This document shows positions 45,372 through 54,113 of a DNA stretch of 64,000 nucleotides, in pieces (position 1 is the first letter of the stretch; the number at the start of each line of letters is the position of its first letter). The position numbers and the translations under genes were made by a program. The stretch comes from Flavobacterium urumqiense. Its GTDB lineage: Bacteria; Bacteroidota; Bacteroidia; Flavobacteriales; Flavobacteriaceae. The notes beneath the pieces were generated by a model. It was given only the letters and a program-made list of their open reading frames with translations, did no database searches and had not been told where the DNA came from. The stretch lies in the NCBI RefSeq assembly GCF_900108015.1, contig NZ_FNVP01000002.1:186001-250000 (forward strand), written 5' to 3'.

Positions 45372-45398
45372 ATCTATTACGATCAGTTTGTTCAACAA

Positions 45399-45947
45399 TT
45401 ATAATTTAGCTTTCAGATTAATAACATAAGACGCTACTAACCAACGTTCATGTGAATTCAATTGGTTCGCATATGACCCCATTGAATTTAAACCGTAAGT
45501 TTGAACATGAAAAACACTTCCCTCCGTTATCACTCTATCTTTATAACTTGGAACACCTAGATATTTACCTTGTGTTACCAATTTTCCTTTACCGTTACCT
45601 TCAGTACCATGGCAAATAGCACAATAAATATCGTATAACTCTTTAGATTTTTCAACATCTTTTTCAGATATAGAATCCAAAGGCGATTTCAAATTTAATT
45701 TGGCTAAATCATACCCTGCAGTAGAATTTTCATATTCATAAGGCTCAAAACCCCTATTTATTGTTCCTGTCGGAGGAAGTTGACCTTCCTTACCGTTCTT
45801 AAATGCACTAGATTCCTCGTAAGTTTCATAACTTACAGGCTCGTACATATTAGGCATGTATTGGTAATTAGGTTTCGAATTATTATGGCAAGACGAAACT
45901 AAAATAGTAATACAAATTAAAAATGTTATTTTATATAGACTTTTCAT
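45399..45947 (-). CDS. actE: alternative complex III subunit ActE, monoheme c-type lipoprotein
   Basis: The 182-residue lipoprotein (lipobox LVSSC) has one heme c motif, CAICH in LYDIYCAICHGTEGNGKG, and a class-I cytochrome c fold with the distal Met in the GSMGSY region. It passes electrons from ActA towards the oxidase. The N-terminal segment YQYMPNMYEPVSYETYE is the usual ActE opening. It lies 8 bases after actD. Confidence 0.93.
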   Translation of the reverse strand: MKSLYKITFLICITILVSSCHNNSKPNYQYMPNMYEPVSYETYEESSAFKNGKEGQLPPTGTINRGFEPYEYENSTAGYDLAKLNLKSPLDSISEKDVEKSKELYDIYCAICHGTEGNGKGKLVTQGKYLGVPSYKDRVITEGSVFHVQTYGLNSMGSYANQLNSHERWLVASYVINLKAKL

Positions 45948-45955
45948 ATCGACAA

Positions 45956-46480
45956 TTAATTCTTTACAATTACTTTAACTTCTACTGCCCCTGTATTTTG
46001 AAAAAAGGAAATCAATTCATCCTCATTATCATTTACAGCAACTTCCATCAAAAAATGGTCATCTGTGGTTCTAACATCTGGATTTTCAGCAACTTTAAAA
46101 GGCCATAATTTACTTCGCATATAAAAAGTAATAACCATTAAGTGAGCAGCAAAAAAAACAGTTTCTTCAAACATAATTGGCACGAAAGCCGGCATGTTAT
46201 CAATATAGCTAAAACTTGGCTTACCACCAATATCTTGTGGCCAATCTTGTATCATTATATAGTCCATCATCCAGGTCCCAAAAGCCAAACCTAACAAACC
46301 ATAAATAAAAGCGCAAATGGCTAATCTTGTAGGAGCAAGTCCCATCGCTTTATCCAATCCGTGAACGGGAAATGGCGTAAAAACTTCTTCAATATGATGA
46401 TGGGCTGCTTTAGTTTTTTTAACCGCATCCATCAAAATATCATCGTCATTATAAATGGCGTATATTACTTTATTACTCAT
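45956..46480 (-). CDS. actD: alternative complex III subunit ActD (DUF3341)
   Basis: A 174-residue membrane protein with two transmembrane segments (LAICAFIYGLLGLAFGTWMM and PIMFEETVFFAAHLMVITFY) and a soluble N-terminal part (MSNKVIYAIYNDDDILMDAVK). It is the small ActD subunit that packs beside ActC. It overlaps actC by 8 bases, indicating coupled translation. Confidence 0.92.
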   Translation of the reverse strand: MSNKVIYAIYNDDDILMDAVKKTKAAHHHIEEVFTPFPVHGLDKAMGLAPTRLAICAFIYGLLGLAFGTWMMDYIMIQDWPQDIGGKPSFSYIDNMPAFVPIMFEETVFFAAHLMVITFYMRSKLWPFKVAENPDVRTTDDHFLMEVAVNDNEDELISFFQNTGAVEVKVIVKN

Positions 46481-47876
46481 GATGTAAATCTTTATTTGCT
46501 TCTCTTTCTCTTTTGTAATTATCTCCAGTTCCTTTTAATATTGTTTTAACCTCCGCTTGTGCTATCACAGGGAATGTTCTAGAATACAACAAAAACAATA
46601 CAAAGAAGAAACCTATAGTTCCAATGAAAATTCCTATATCAACAAAGGTAGGAGAGAACATTGTCCATGAAGATGGTAAATAATCTCTATGTAATGAAGT
46701 AACGATAATTACAAATCTTTCGAACCACATTCCAATATTAACTACAATTGAAATAATAAAAGAAAACATAATACTTGTTCTTAATTTTTTGAACCACATA
46801 AATTGTGGAGAGAAAACATTACAAGTCATCATTGACCAATAAGCCCACCAATAAGGTCCCGTTGCTCTGTTTAAGAATGCATATTGCTCATATTCTACTC
46901 CTGAATACCAAGCTATAAAAAGTTCAGTAATATAGGCAACCCCTACAATAGAACCCGTAATCATGATTACAATGTTCATTAACTCTATATGTTGAATCGT
47001 AATGTAAGCCTCAAGATTAGACACTTTTCTCATAATTATAAGCAGCGTGTTCACCATTGCAAATCCTGAGAAAACAGCTCCAGCAACAAAGTAAGGAGGG
47101 AAAATTGTTGTATGCCATCCTGGTATCACTGAAGTTGCAAAGTCCATCGATACAATAGTGTGTACAGAAAGTACAAGTGGAGTCGCTAAACCTGCAAGGA
47201 CCAAAGAAACTTCTTCGAAACGTTGCCAATCTTTTGCTCGACCAGACCATCCAAAACTTAATATAGAATAGACACGTTTATTAAAAGGAGTAATTGCTCT
47301 ATCTCTCAACATAGCAAAATCGGGTAACAAACCAGTCCACCAGAAAACCAATGAAACAGAAAGATAAGTAGATATTGCAAAAACGTCCCAAAGTAAAGGA
47401 GAGTTAAAGTTCACCCATAAAGAACCGAATTGGTTCGGAATTGGTAATACCCAATATGCTAACCATGGACGACCCATGTGAATAATAGGAAATAAACCTG
47501 CTTGTATTACTGAGAAAATGGTCATTGCCTCCGCAGAACGGTTAATTGCCATTCTCCATCTTTGACGAAAAAGTAATAATACGGCTGAAATTAATGTTCC
47601 TGCGTGACCGATACCTACCCACCAAACAAAGTTAGTGATATCCCAAGCCCATCCTACAGTTTTATTTAATCCCCATGTTCCAATACCCGTAGATATAGTG
47701 TAAATAATACAACCCAATCCCCAAAGGAAGGCTATTAATGCAATTGAAAATACAATCCACCAATGTTTGTTTGCTTTACCTTCAACAGGCGCAGCTACAT
47801 CTACAGTTACATCGTGATAAGATTTATCACCTATAACTAAGGGTTTTCTAATGGTTGCTTCGTAGTGAGACGACAT
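46473..47876 (-). CDS. actC: alternative complex III subunit ActC (NrfD-like)
   Basis: A 467-residue polytopic protein of the NrfD/PsrC type with about ten helices. Characteristic strings are ITNFVWWVGIGHAGTLISAVLLLFRQ and IQAGLFPIIHMGRPW near residues 85-150, where menaquinol is thought to bind next to the ActB iron-sulfur domain. It follows actB by 38 bases. Confidence 0.95.
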   Translation of the reverse strand: MSSHYEATIRKPLVIGDKSYHDVTVDVAAPVEGKANKHWWIVFSIALIAFLWGLGCIIYTISTGIGTWGLNKTVGWAWDITNFVWWVGIGHAGTLISAVLLLFRQRWRMAINRSAEAMTIFSVIQAGLFPIIHMGRPWLAYWVLPIPNQFGSLWVNFNSPLLWDVFAISTYLSVSLVFWWTGLLPDFAMLRDRAITPFNKRVYSILSFGWSGRAKDWQRFEEVSLVLAGLATPLVLSVHTIVSMDFATSVIPGWHTTIFPPYFVAGAVFSGFAMVNTLLIIMRKVSNLEAYITIQHIELMNIVIMITGSIVGVAYITELFIAWYSGVEYEQYAFLNRATGPYWWAYWSMMTCNVFSPQFMWFKKLRTSIMFSFIISIVVNIGMWFERFVIIVTSLHRDYLPSSWTMFSPTFVDIGIFIGTIGFFFVLFLLYSRTFPVIAQAEVKTILKGTGDNYKREREANKDLHHE

Positions 47877-47914
47877 AATCCTTTATATTGATTCTTAATT
47901 AATTATTTTTTGTA

Positions 47915-50900
47915 CTAGGTATTTCTAACTTTAACATGATAAATCACATTTGGCTTTGTTCCAACGTGCTCTAGCAAATGATACATTCTTTCGTCAGCAG
48001 CTAATTTAGTTACTTCAGCTTCTTTATCATTTACATCACCAAATTTCATTGCTCCAGTAGAACAAGCATTTGAACATGCGGTTTGGAATTCTCCATCTAC
48101 GATTATTCTTCCTTCTCTTTTTGCATTTAAAATTGTAGCCTGTGTCATTTGAATACACATAGAACATTTTTCCATAACACCACGAGAACGAACATTTACA
48201 TCTGGATTTAATACCATACGTCCCAAATCGTCATTCATGTGATAATCGAATTCACTGTTTTTGTTGTATAAGAACCAGTTAAAACGACGAACTTTATATG
48301 GACAGTTATTAGCGCAGTAACGAGTACCAACACATCTGTTATATGCCATTTGATTTTGACCCTGACGACCATGTGATGTTGCAGCAACTGGACAAACAGT
48401 CTCACAAGGAGCATGATTACAATGCTGACACATTACCGGTTGAAAAGAAACTTGAGGATTATCTCCTGCTTTTTCCATTTCATTGAACGTAGATAATGAA
48501 CTTGACAAACCAGCGATATTCTCTTTTCTCTCGTTATCTCCTGCAAATGTACTTTCTGAAGAATAATATCTGTCAATACGCAACCAGTGCATATCACGGC
48601 TTCTTCTAACCTCTGCTTTTCCAACAACCGGAACGTTGTTTTCGGCATGACAGGCAATTACGCAAGCCCCACATCCAGTACAAGCATTCAAATCAATAGA
48701 AAGGTTAAAGTGATGTCCCGTTGAACGATCAAATGAACCCCACAAATCTACTGATGTAGCTGCTACTTCTTTGTGATCCAAAGATACCATTGGTTGTTCG
48801 TTCCAAAATTCAGCATCTTTAGTATTGAATATCTCTAAAGTAGTTTCTTTAATAATATCCCCTCTTCCCATTAATGTTTTTTGACCTTGAACACAAGCAA
48901 ATTCATGTTCTCCATCCGCTTTAACTAAAGATATCGATTGTACATCATTAAAGCCTTTATATAATGAGTAAGCATTTAAACCTACTTGCATTTCTTCTTT
49001 TAAAGCTGCCTTACGTCCATAACCTAAAGCTAAACCTACAGTTCCAACAGCTTGTCCTGGCTGAACAATAACCGGAACATTTTCGAGTTTCAAACCATCT
49101 GCAGTTGTAATAGTAGCATAACTACCATTCAAACCACCATTAGCAACAATTTCATTAGACAATCCTAACTTCTTAGCATCAGCATTGGAAACAGTAACGT
49201 AATTATCCCAAGAAACTCTTGTAATTGGATCCGGTAACTCTTGTAACCAAGGGTTATTCGCTTGCTGTCCATCACCCAAACCTGTTTTCGTGTACAATAC
49301 TAATTCAAAAGATTGTGCCGGTTTTGATTGTGCCAATGCGTTAGCTGCAGCAGAATAATCAGCTGAACCACCAGATACTGATGATACCGCACCAACATAA
49401 ACACCATCGTGCAACACTTTATTCCAAGTAGATCCCGCAACGATTGTTGATCCATTCGCTTTAACAAAATCATAATACGTACCACCTATTCCATTCAAAG
49501 ACATTAAAACCTCTTGAAATTGCTTAGTATTAAATAAAGGACGAATTGTTGGTTGAGTAATACTATAAGAACCCTTTGTTAAACTTAAATCACCCCAAGA
49601 CTCTAAATAATGTGGAGCCGGAGCCGCAATTGTTGCAAGTGAAGCAGTCTCATCTTCTTTCAAAGAAAAAGTAACAGATGTTTTTACTTTTTTAAGTGCT
49701 TCAACAAATGTTTTACTATCTGCTAAAGTATAAACTGGATTAACGCCACTCATAATTAGAGTATGAACGCTTCCCGCTTTCATATCATTGATTAACTGAG
49801 TAATTTTTTCGTTAGAACCTTTTCTGATTTGTCTTGCCCCTGAAGTAGTAAACGCTTCACTAGCCAAAACTTGATTAATAGCTAAAACTAATAACTGAGC
49901 ATTTTTGTCTTGAATACCAGAAACCAATACTCCTTTAGATCCAGCAGCTTTTAATTGCTGAGCCGCTTTAGTAACTTCAACTTTAAACTTACCATCTAAA
50001 TTTACAGCTGCAGACGAACCAGTAATGATGTTATATATAAGTACTAATGCTTGTTTTTGATTTGCAGTTGACATCGCGAAACGCTTGTCAGCAGCAGCAC
50101 CAGATAAAGTCATATTTGATTCCAATTGAAAATGACGCGACATTTTTCCGTTTTTAGGAATTCTGCCTTGAGCATAACCTGAATCATACCCTCCACCTTG
50201 CCAATCTCCGAGAAAATCAGCACCTACCGAAACGATAAGCGAAGCTTTTGAAAAATCGTAATCAACTAAAGCTCTTTCTCCAAAAACAGTTTCGAAAGCA
50301 TCTAATGCTTCTGATGAAGAAACCGCATCATAAACAACATGTTTAGCATTTGGGTTTTTACCAATAAACTGTGCAATTAATTCTTCTGTTGAAGGACTTG
50401 CTAATGTATTAGTTAACAATATAACCTGACCTCCTTTTGCTGTGGCATCAGCAATACTTGCTTTTATAGCAGAATCAACAGCGGACCAAGTTGAATTTTT
50501 ACCTCCAATTTTTGGTTCTTTCAAACGCATACTATCATATAATGACAATATCGACGCATGAATTCTAGCATTAGCAGCAAATTTTGCTCCTGCAATAGTG
50601 TTATTATCTATTTTAATAGGACGCCCTTCACGTGTTTTTACTAATAAATTAGCAAAATCAAAACCGTCAAAAACAGAAGTCGCATAATAATCCGCTACCC
50701 CAGGAATGATTTGTTCTGGTTGCAACACATAAGGAATTGACTTGTGTACCGGACCTTCACAAGCTGCTAGCGTAGCTGCCGCAGTACTAAACCCAACGTA
50801 CTTTAAAAAGTCACGACGTGATGTTGATGAAGATGACAAAGCATCATTATTTCCTAAAAACTCATCAGTAGGAATTTCTTCAACAAATTCGTTATTTTTA

Positions 50901-50971
50901 AGCGCCTCAACAATAGAACTATTTTCGTCTAGTTCTTCAACACTTTTCCAGTATTTTTTGTTTGATGACAT
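47915..50971 (-). CDS. actB: alternative complex III subunit ActB (molybdopterin-like plus iron-sulfur)
   Basis: The 1018-residue peripheral subunit has a twin-arginine signal (SRRDFLKYVGFSTAAATLAAC, residues 52-72), an N-terminal molybdoenzyme-like region (about 80-740) and a C-terminal ferredoxin-like part with four Cys clusters: CTGCGACVIACHAENN, CQHCNHAPCETVCPV, CVGTRYCANNCPYK, and CSMCIQM with CSNACSTGAM. In characterised ActB proteins the molybdopterin site is empty and the iron-sulfur centres carry electrons from quinol to ActA. LAAC also fits a lipobox. Confidence 0.95.
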   Translation of the reverse strand: MSSNKKYWKSVEELDENSSIVEALKNNEFVEEIPTDEFLGNNDALSSSSTSRRDFLKYVGFSTAAATLAACEGPVHKSIPYVLQPEQIIPGVADYYATSVFDGFDFANLLVKTREGRPIKIDNNTIAGAKFAANARIHASILSLYDSMRLKEPKIGGKNSTWSAVDSAIKASIADATAKGGQVILLTNTLASPSTEELIAQFIGKNPNAKHVVYDAVSSSEALDAFETVFGERALVDYDFSKASLIVSVGADFLGDWQGGGYDSGYAQGRIPKNGKMSRHFQLESNMTLSGAAADKRFAMSTANQKQALVLIYNIITGSSAAVNLDGKFKVEVTKAAQQLKAAGSKGVLVSGIQDKNAQLLVLAINQVLASEAFTTSGARQIRKGSNEKITQLINDMKAGSVHTLIMSGVNPVYTLADSKTFVEALKKVKTSVTFSLKEDETASLATIAAPAPHYLESWGDLSLTKGSYSITQPTIRPLFNTKQFQEVLMSLNGIGGTYYDFVKANGSTIVAGSTWNKVLHDGVYVGAVSSVSGGSADYSAAANALAQSKPAQSFELVLYTKTGLGDGQQANNPWLQELPDPITRVSWDNYVTVSNADAKKLGLSNEIVANGGLNGSYATITTADGLKLENVPVIVQPGQAVGTVGLALGYGRKAALKEEMQVGLNAYSLYKGFNDVQSISLVKADGEHEFACVQGQKTLMGRGDIIKETTLEIFNTKDAEFWNEQPMVSLDHKEVAATSVDLWGSFDRSTGHHFNLSIDLNACTGCGACVIACHAENNVPVVGKAEVRRSRDMHWLRIDRYYSSESTFAGDNERKENIAGLSSSLSTFNEMEKAGDNPQVSFQPVMCQHCNHAPCETVCPVAATSHGRQGQNQMAYNRCVGTRYCANNCPYKVRRFNWFLYNKNSEFDYHMNDDLGRMVLNPDVNVRSRGVMEKCSMCIQMTQATILNAKREGRIIVDGEFQTACSNACSTGAMKFGDVNDKEAEVTKLAADERMYHLLEHVGTKPNVIYHVKVRNT

Positions 50972-51000
50972 ATATAAATATTAAAATCTTAATAATTTGA

Positions 51001-52332
51001 TTAATAGTGGCATTTACCACATTCTAAACCTCCCATTTGCGCTGCAGTCAATTTGTCTACACCATATTTTTTAGAAAGTTCTTCATGAATTTTGGTGTAA
51101 TATTCATTGCCTTCCATTTTAACTTCCGTTTTTCTGTGACAATTTATACACCAACCCATAGTAAGAGGAGAAAATTGTTTCATTATCTCATAGGTTTGAA
51201 CGGGACCATGACAGGTTTGACATTCAATACCAGCAACGGTTACGTGTTGTGAATGGTTGAAATAAACAAAATCTGGCAAATTGTGAATACGAATCCATTT
51301 CACAGGTTCAGTTTTTCCGGTATATTTTTGAGTAGATTGATCCCAACCTACTGCTTTATATAATTTTTGGATTTCACCATCGTAAAAAGATTTTGAATAT
51401 TCCGGAGTGGCAGTAGTATCTGAAACCTCTGCAATGTTTTTGTGGCAATTCATACAAACATTCAATGAAGGTATTCCTGAATGTTTACTAACCCTAGCAG
51501 AAGAGTGGCAATATTTACAACTTATCCCGTTACTACCGGCATGTATTCTGTGCGAATAATGAATCGGCTGTATTGGTTCATAATTTTGATCAACACCAAT
51601 TTGCATTAAAAAACCATAAACAAGATAAGCTCCTGTCAAAAGTAAAAATATCGAAGTGACCAACACTAAAAATTGATTTTTAGCGAATGCTTTCCAAATC
51701 GGCATAGTAGGCTCTTTTGGAGCAACTTCAATTCCATTTGCTTTCGCTACTTTCGACAAAACTTTATTTACCAAGAATAGCATAACTATCAGCATAGCCA
51801 TAACTAAACCTAACGCACCAAGAATCACATTGTTTGAGATAGCATTCTCGGGCGCAGCTGTACCAGGAACAGCAGCAGTTCCGGTTGGAGCAGCAGCTAC
51901 CTCTTTAGGCTCAGAAGTGTAAGCAATGATGTTGTCGATATCAGCATTTGATAATTGAGGAAAAGCAGTCATAACCGACTTGTTATTTTCTTCATAGACT
52001 TTTACCGCAGCAGCATCCCCTGACTTTATCAGTTCAGAGCTATTGTGAATCCACTTGTAAAGCCATGCCATTTCATGCTTTGCAGATATACCTCTTAACA
52101 TAGGCCCTGTTGCTTTAGCATCTAATTTATGACATGCTGCGCAATTCGCATTAAAAAGTTCTTTTCCCTTTACAGGGTCACCACCTGACGCAACAGCAGC
52201 ATCTGCTGGAGCTGGTGTTGCCGCCACTGGGGCCGCAACTTGTGCAATTGATGTTAAGGAGAAAACTAAAGTAAGTCCTAAGCTTAAATATAATTTTCTT
52301 GTGATCGAATTATGGTTACCCACCTTTTTCAT
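51001..52332 (-). CDS. actA: alternative complex III subunit ActA, multiheme cytochrome c with N-terminal monoheme domain
   Basis: The 443-residue protein has six CxxCH motifs. One is in an N-terminal class-I cytochrome c domain (NANCAACHKLDAKATGP, about residues 55-150); it is followed by a Pro/Ala linker, transmembrane segments (VILGALGLVMAMLIVMLFLV and FLVLVTSIFLLLTGAYLVYGF), and then the five-heme ActA domain: CKYCH, CMNCH, CQTCH, CINCH, CGKCH. The signal peptide is at the N-terminus. It is the first gene of the operon, with a full Bacteroidetes promoter 87-116 bases upstream. Confidence 0.94.
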   Translation of the reverse strand: MKKVGNHNSITRKLYLSLGLTLVFSLTSIAQVAAPVAATPAPADAAVASGGDPVKGKELFNANCAACHKLDAKATGPMLRGISAKHEMAWLYKWIHNSSELIKSGDAAAVKVYEENNKSVMTAFPQLSNADIDNIIAYTSEPKEVAAAPTGTAAVPGTAAPENAISNNVILGALGLVMAMLIVMLFLVNKVLSKVAKANGIEVAPKEPTMPIWKAFAKNQFLVLVTSIFLLLTGAYLVYGFLMQIGVDQNYEPIQPIHYSHRIHAGSNGISCKYCHSSARVSKHSGIPSLNVCMNCHKNIAEVSDTTATPEYSKSFYDGEIQKLYKAVGWDQSTQKYTGKTEPVKWIRIHNLPDFVYFNHSQHVTVAGIECQTCHGPVQTYEIMKQFSPLTMGWCINCHRKTEVKMEGNEYYTKIHEELSKKYGVDKLTAAQMGGLECGKCHY

Positions 52333-52418
52333 ATAGTATAATGATTATCCACTAAAATTGGTACGGTTTTTTCTAACAATACTCTCAGAAAAAACTAATA
52401 CATTCTTTAAAACTTGCA

Positions 52419-52448
52419 CAAAAATACGACTTAAGAACTATTCACAAA
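52419..52448 (-). promoter_or_regulatory. promoter of the act-cta operon
   Basis: On the minus strand TTTG (52448-52445), an 18-base spacer, then TATTTTTG (52426-52419) match the Bacteroidetes -33/-7 consensus. Transcription should begin near 52413, giving a leader of about 80 bases to actA. Confidence 0.7.
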
Positions 52449-52549
52449 ACCTTAAAATAGTCTTAAATTCAATTTATATTAATTCTAAATAATATTTAAT
52501 ATTTCATTACATCCTATAATCACTATTTTTACATAAAAACAATCACATT

Positions 52550-52936
52550 ATGAGAATTTTAGCTACTAAACAAGCATTTTTTTACACTCTGACTTTAATA
52601 ATTTCATCTTGCTGCATGCATGCTCAAGACACTAAAGTTAGAGTAAATCAAGACCCTAAATTTGAACAATTATTGAACGAAAAGCGCAAATTAAATGTTT
52701 CAGCCTCTGTAAATGACCGTTATAAAATTCAAATATTTAGTGGCGACAGCGAAAATGCAAAAAAAACATTAAGAAGCTTTAAACAAGAATTTATTAATCT
52801 AGATGGAACTATAGTATTTAACACACCTAATTATAAAGTTTGGGTTGGTAATTTTAAAACCCGTATTGAAGCGGAACGAAATTTAATCGACATTAGAAAA
52901 AAATACAAAAATGTACTTTTGATAAAACCAAGTTAA
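52550..52936 (+). CDS. SPOR-domain exported protein
   Basis: A 128-residue protein with a signal peptide (to about CMHAQ, residue 26) and a C-terminal SPOR domain (about 56-126: YKIQIFSGDSENAKKTLRSF, VWVGNFKTRIEAERNL). SPOR domains bind denuded peptidoglycan, often at division sites, so a periplasmic peptidoglycan-associated role is likely. It is divergent from actA and ends at a strong terminator. Confidence 0.88.
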   Translation: MRILATKQAFFYTLTLIISSCCMHAQDTKVRVNQDPKFEQLLNEKRKLNVSASVNDRYKIQIFSGDSENAKKTLRSFKQEFINLDGTIVFNTPNYKVWVGNFKTRIEAERNLIDIRKKYKNVLLIKPS

Positions 52937-52993
52937 AATTTATCTTCCTTTTAAATTACAACATTCAAACGAAATCACGAATAAACAACAAGT

Positions 52994-53019
52994 AAAAAAG
53001 CAACCCGAGTTGCTTTTTT
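52994..53019 (+). terminator. terminator of the SPOR gene
   Basis: An 11 bp stem (AAAAAAGCAAC/GTTGCTTTTTT) around a CCGA loop is followed by GTTTTTTTT. It lies 58 bases after the stop. Confidence 0.9.
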
Positions 53020-53182
53020 GTTTTTTTTAAACATCGTTTCAGGTGTAAAGTCAAAGATATTTACTCAGCATTCCCGACATAGACCTAGGAGAGCGTTGGC
53101 ATTCTTGTTTCGCTTGGCTTTTGTTTAAGGGCACAGTTTACAAAACTGCGCTAACTACTATACATATCTGCGCGATCGGGTA

Positions 53183-53421
53183 ATGGAAGGTTTCATAAGG
53201 CTAAAAGATTAATCATTCCTGAAAATATTGTTCTGGTTTTTCTGCCACCATATTCTCCAGAACTTAATCCCGCTGAAAAAATGTGGGCAAAATACAAACG
53301 AGAGTTTTCTAATAAATTTTATAATTCATTGGAAGAGGTAGAAGATTTTATTACTAATGTAGTGAATAATACAACTAAAAAAGAGGTAATGAGTATCTGT
53401 GGATATAGCTATATTTTTTAA
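53183..53421 (+). pseudogene. C-terminal fragment of an IS630-family DDE transposase
   Basis: The frame reads NGRFHKAKRLIIPENIV, then the diagnostic LPPYSPELNPAEKMWAKYK with the catalytic Glu, and runs to a stop at 53421. About 79 residues remain; the N-terminal helix-turn-helix and the first two catalytic Asp are missing, and no start codon is present. The fragment ends about 30 bases before RHS-derived sequence on the other strand, as if the element had inserted into that gene. I did not recognise terminal inverted repeats. Confidence 0.82.
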
Positions 53422-53439
53422 GATAATATTTGGACCATA

Positions 53440-54048
53440 TAAAACATGTGTTTGGTATTACTATAGCCATAGGGACACCAATTGGAGCACCAATAACACT
53501 TGTTGTCAAGCCATAACCTGCTAGTGCAATTGAATCACCGCTGTCTTGTAATCCGCTTGATACCTCAAGAATTTGTTCGGAACCCGTCAGGCCTTTGTTT
53601 ATATACGCTCCGCCTTCTGTTTGATATCCACCATCAGCAACATCCATTGTCCCACTTCTATTTACTGAAAATTTACCTCCAGCTTGAAAATTAAATTCTT
53701 CTCCTGTTTTTTTTATATTTCCAGCATCTGCTTCGAAGACTTGCGTAGCTGTTGTATATCCATTAGCTTTAGCTTGGTCTACAGTTGTAATACCTTCATG
53801 ATATGTGATGTGCTGTTGTCCGTTTTTCCCTATCCAATTTATCCAATCATCCTTGCATTCCATCAGGGTCAATAAAATAGATTGGGGTTATTAAAAGCAT
53901 AGTTATACGGGCTGTGTCTTCTCATTTTCTCCGCTAATGGGTCAATGTTCATCCAACGTCCTAAAGCAGGGTCGTAATTTCTCGCTCCATAATCGTACAT
54001 GTTAAGCCCCAGCTCGTCCTGTAATTCTTTCCCGTTATACTTATACTT
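53440..54048 (-). pseudogene. 3' end of an RHS-repeat (polymorphic toxin-type) gene
   Basis: Read on the minus strand from 54048, the RHS core terminus is [21 protein letters not shown] and [19 protein letters not shown], then [13 protein letters not shown]. One extra base then breaks the frame before the usual IYFIDPDGM, and a second shift leads to a tail DDWINWIGKNGQQHITYHEG to VIGAPIGVPMA, of the variable C-terminal type. The upstream thousands of bases of an RHS gene are absent; a TAG directly precedes the core. The tail runs into the IS630 flank. It is a remnant and cannot make a toxin; no immunity gene is visible. Confidence 0.8.
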
Positions 54049-54070
54049 CTAATCCTAGCTAAAATAAAAA

Positions 54071-54092
54071 AAATCCCGACGAATCGGGATTT
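54071..54092 (-). terminator. terminator of the rimP-nusA-infB operon
   Basis: Stem AAATCCCGA/TCGGGATTT with a TTCG tetraloop on the minus strand, followed by a T-rich run. It lies 21 bases after the infB stop. Confidence 0.92.
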
Positions 54093-54113
54093 TAGTTTTA
54101 TAATATTGAAATT

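Larger units (their letters stand above)
52937..54113. other. gene-poor stretch with degraded mobile and RHS sequences
   Basis: Besides the SPOR terminator it holds about 140 bases without recognisable coding content but with a small palindrome (53131-53151, CAGTTT/AAACTG), the IS630-type tail, the RHS remnant on the opposite strand and the infB terminator. No intact gene is visible. Confidence 0.75.

Noticed and set aside
45372..45398. TTG at 45398 as actF start
   Set aside because: The ATG nine codons later gives a better N-terminus directly before the first transmembrane helix.
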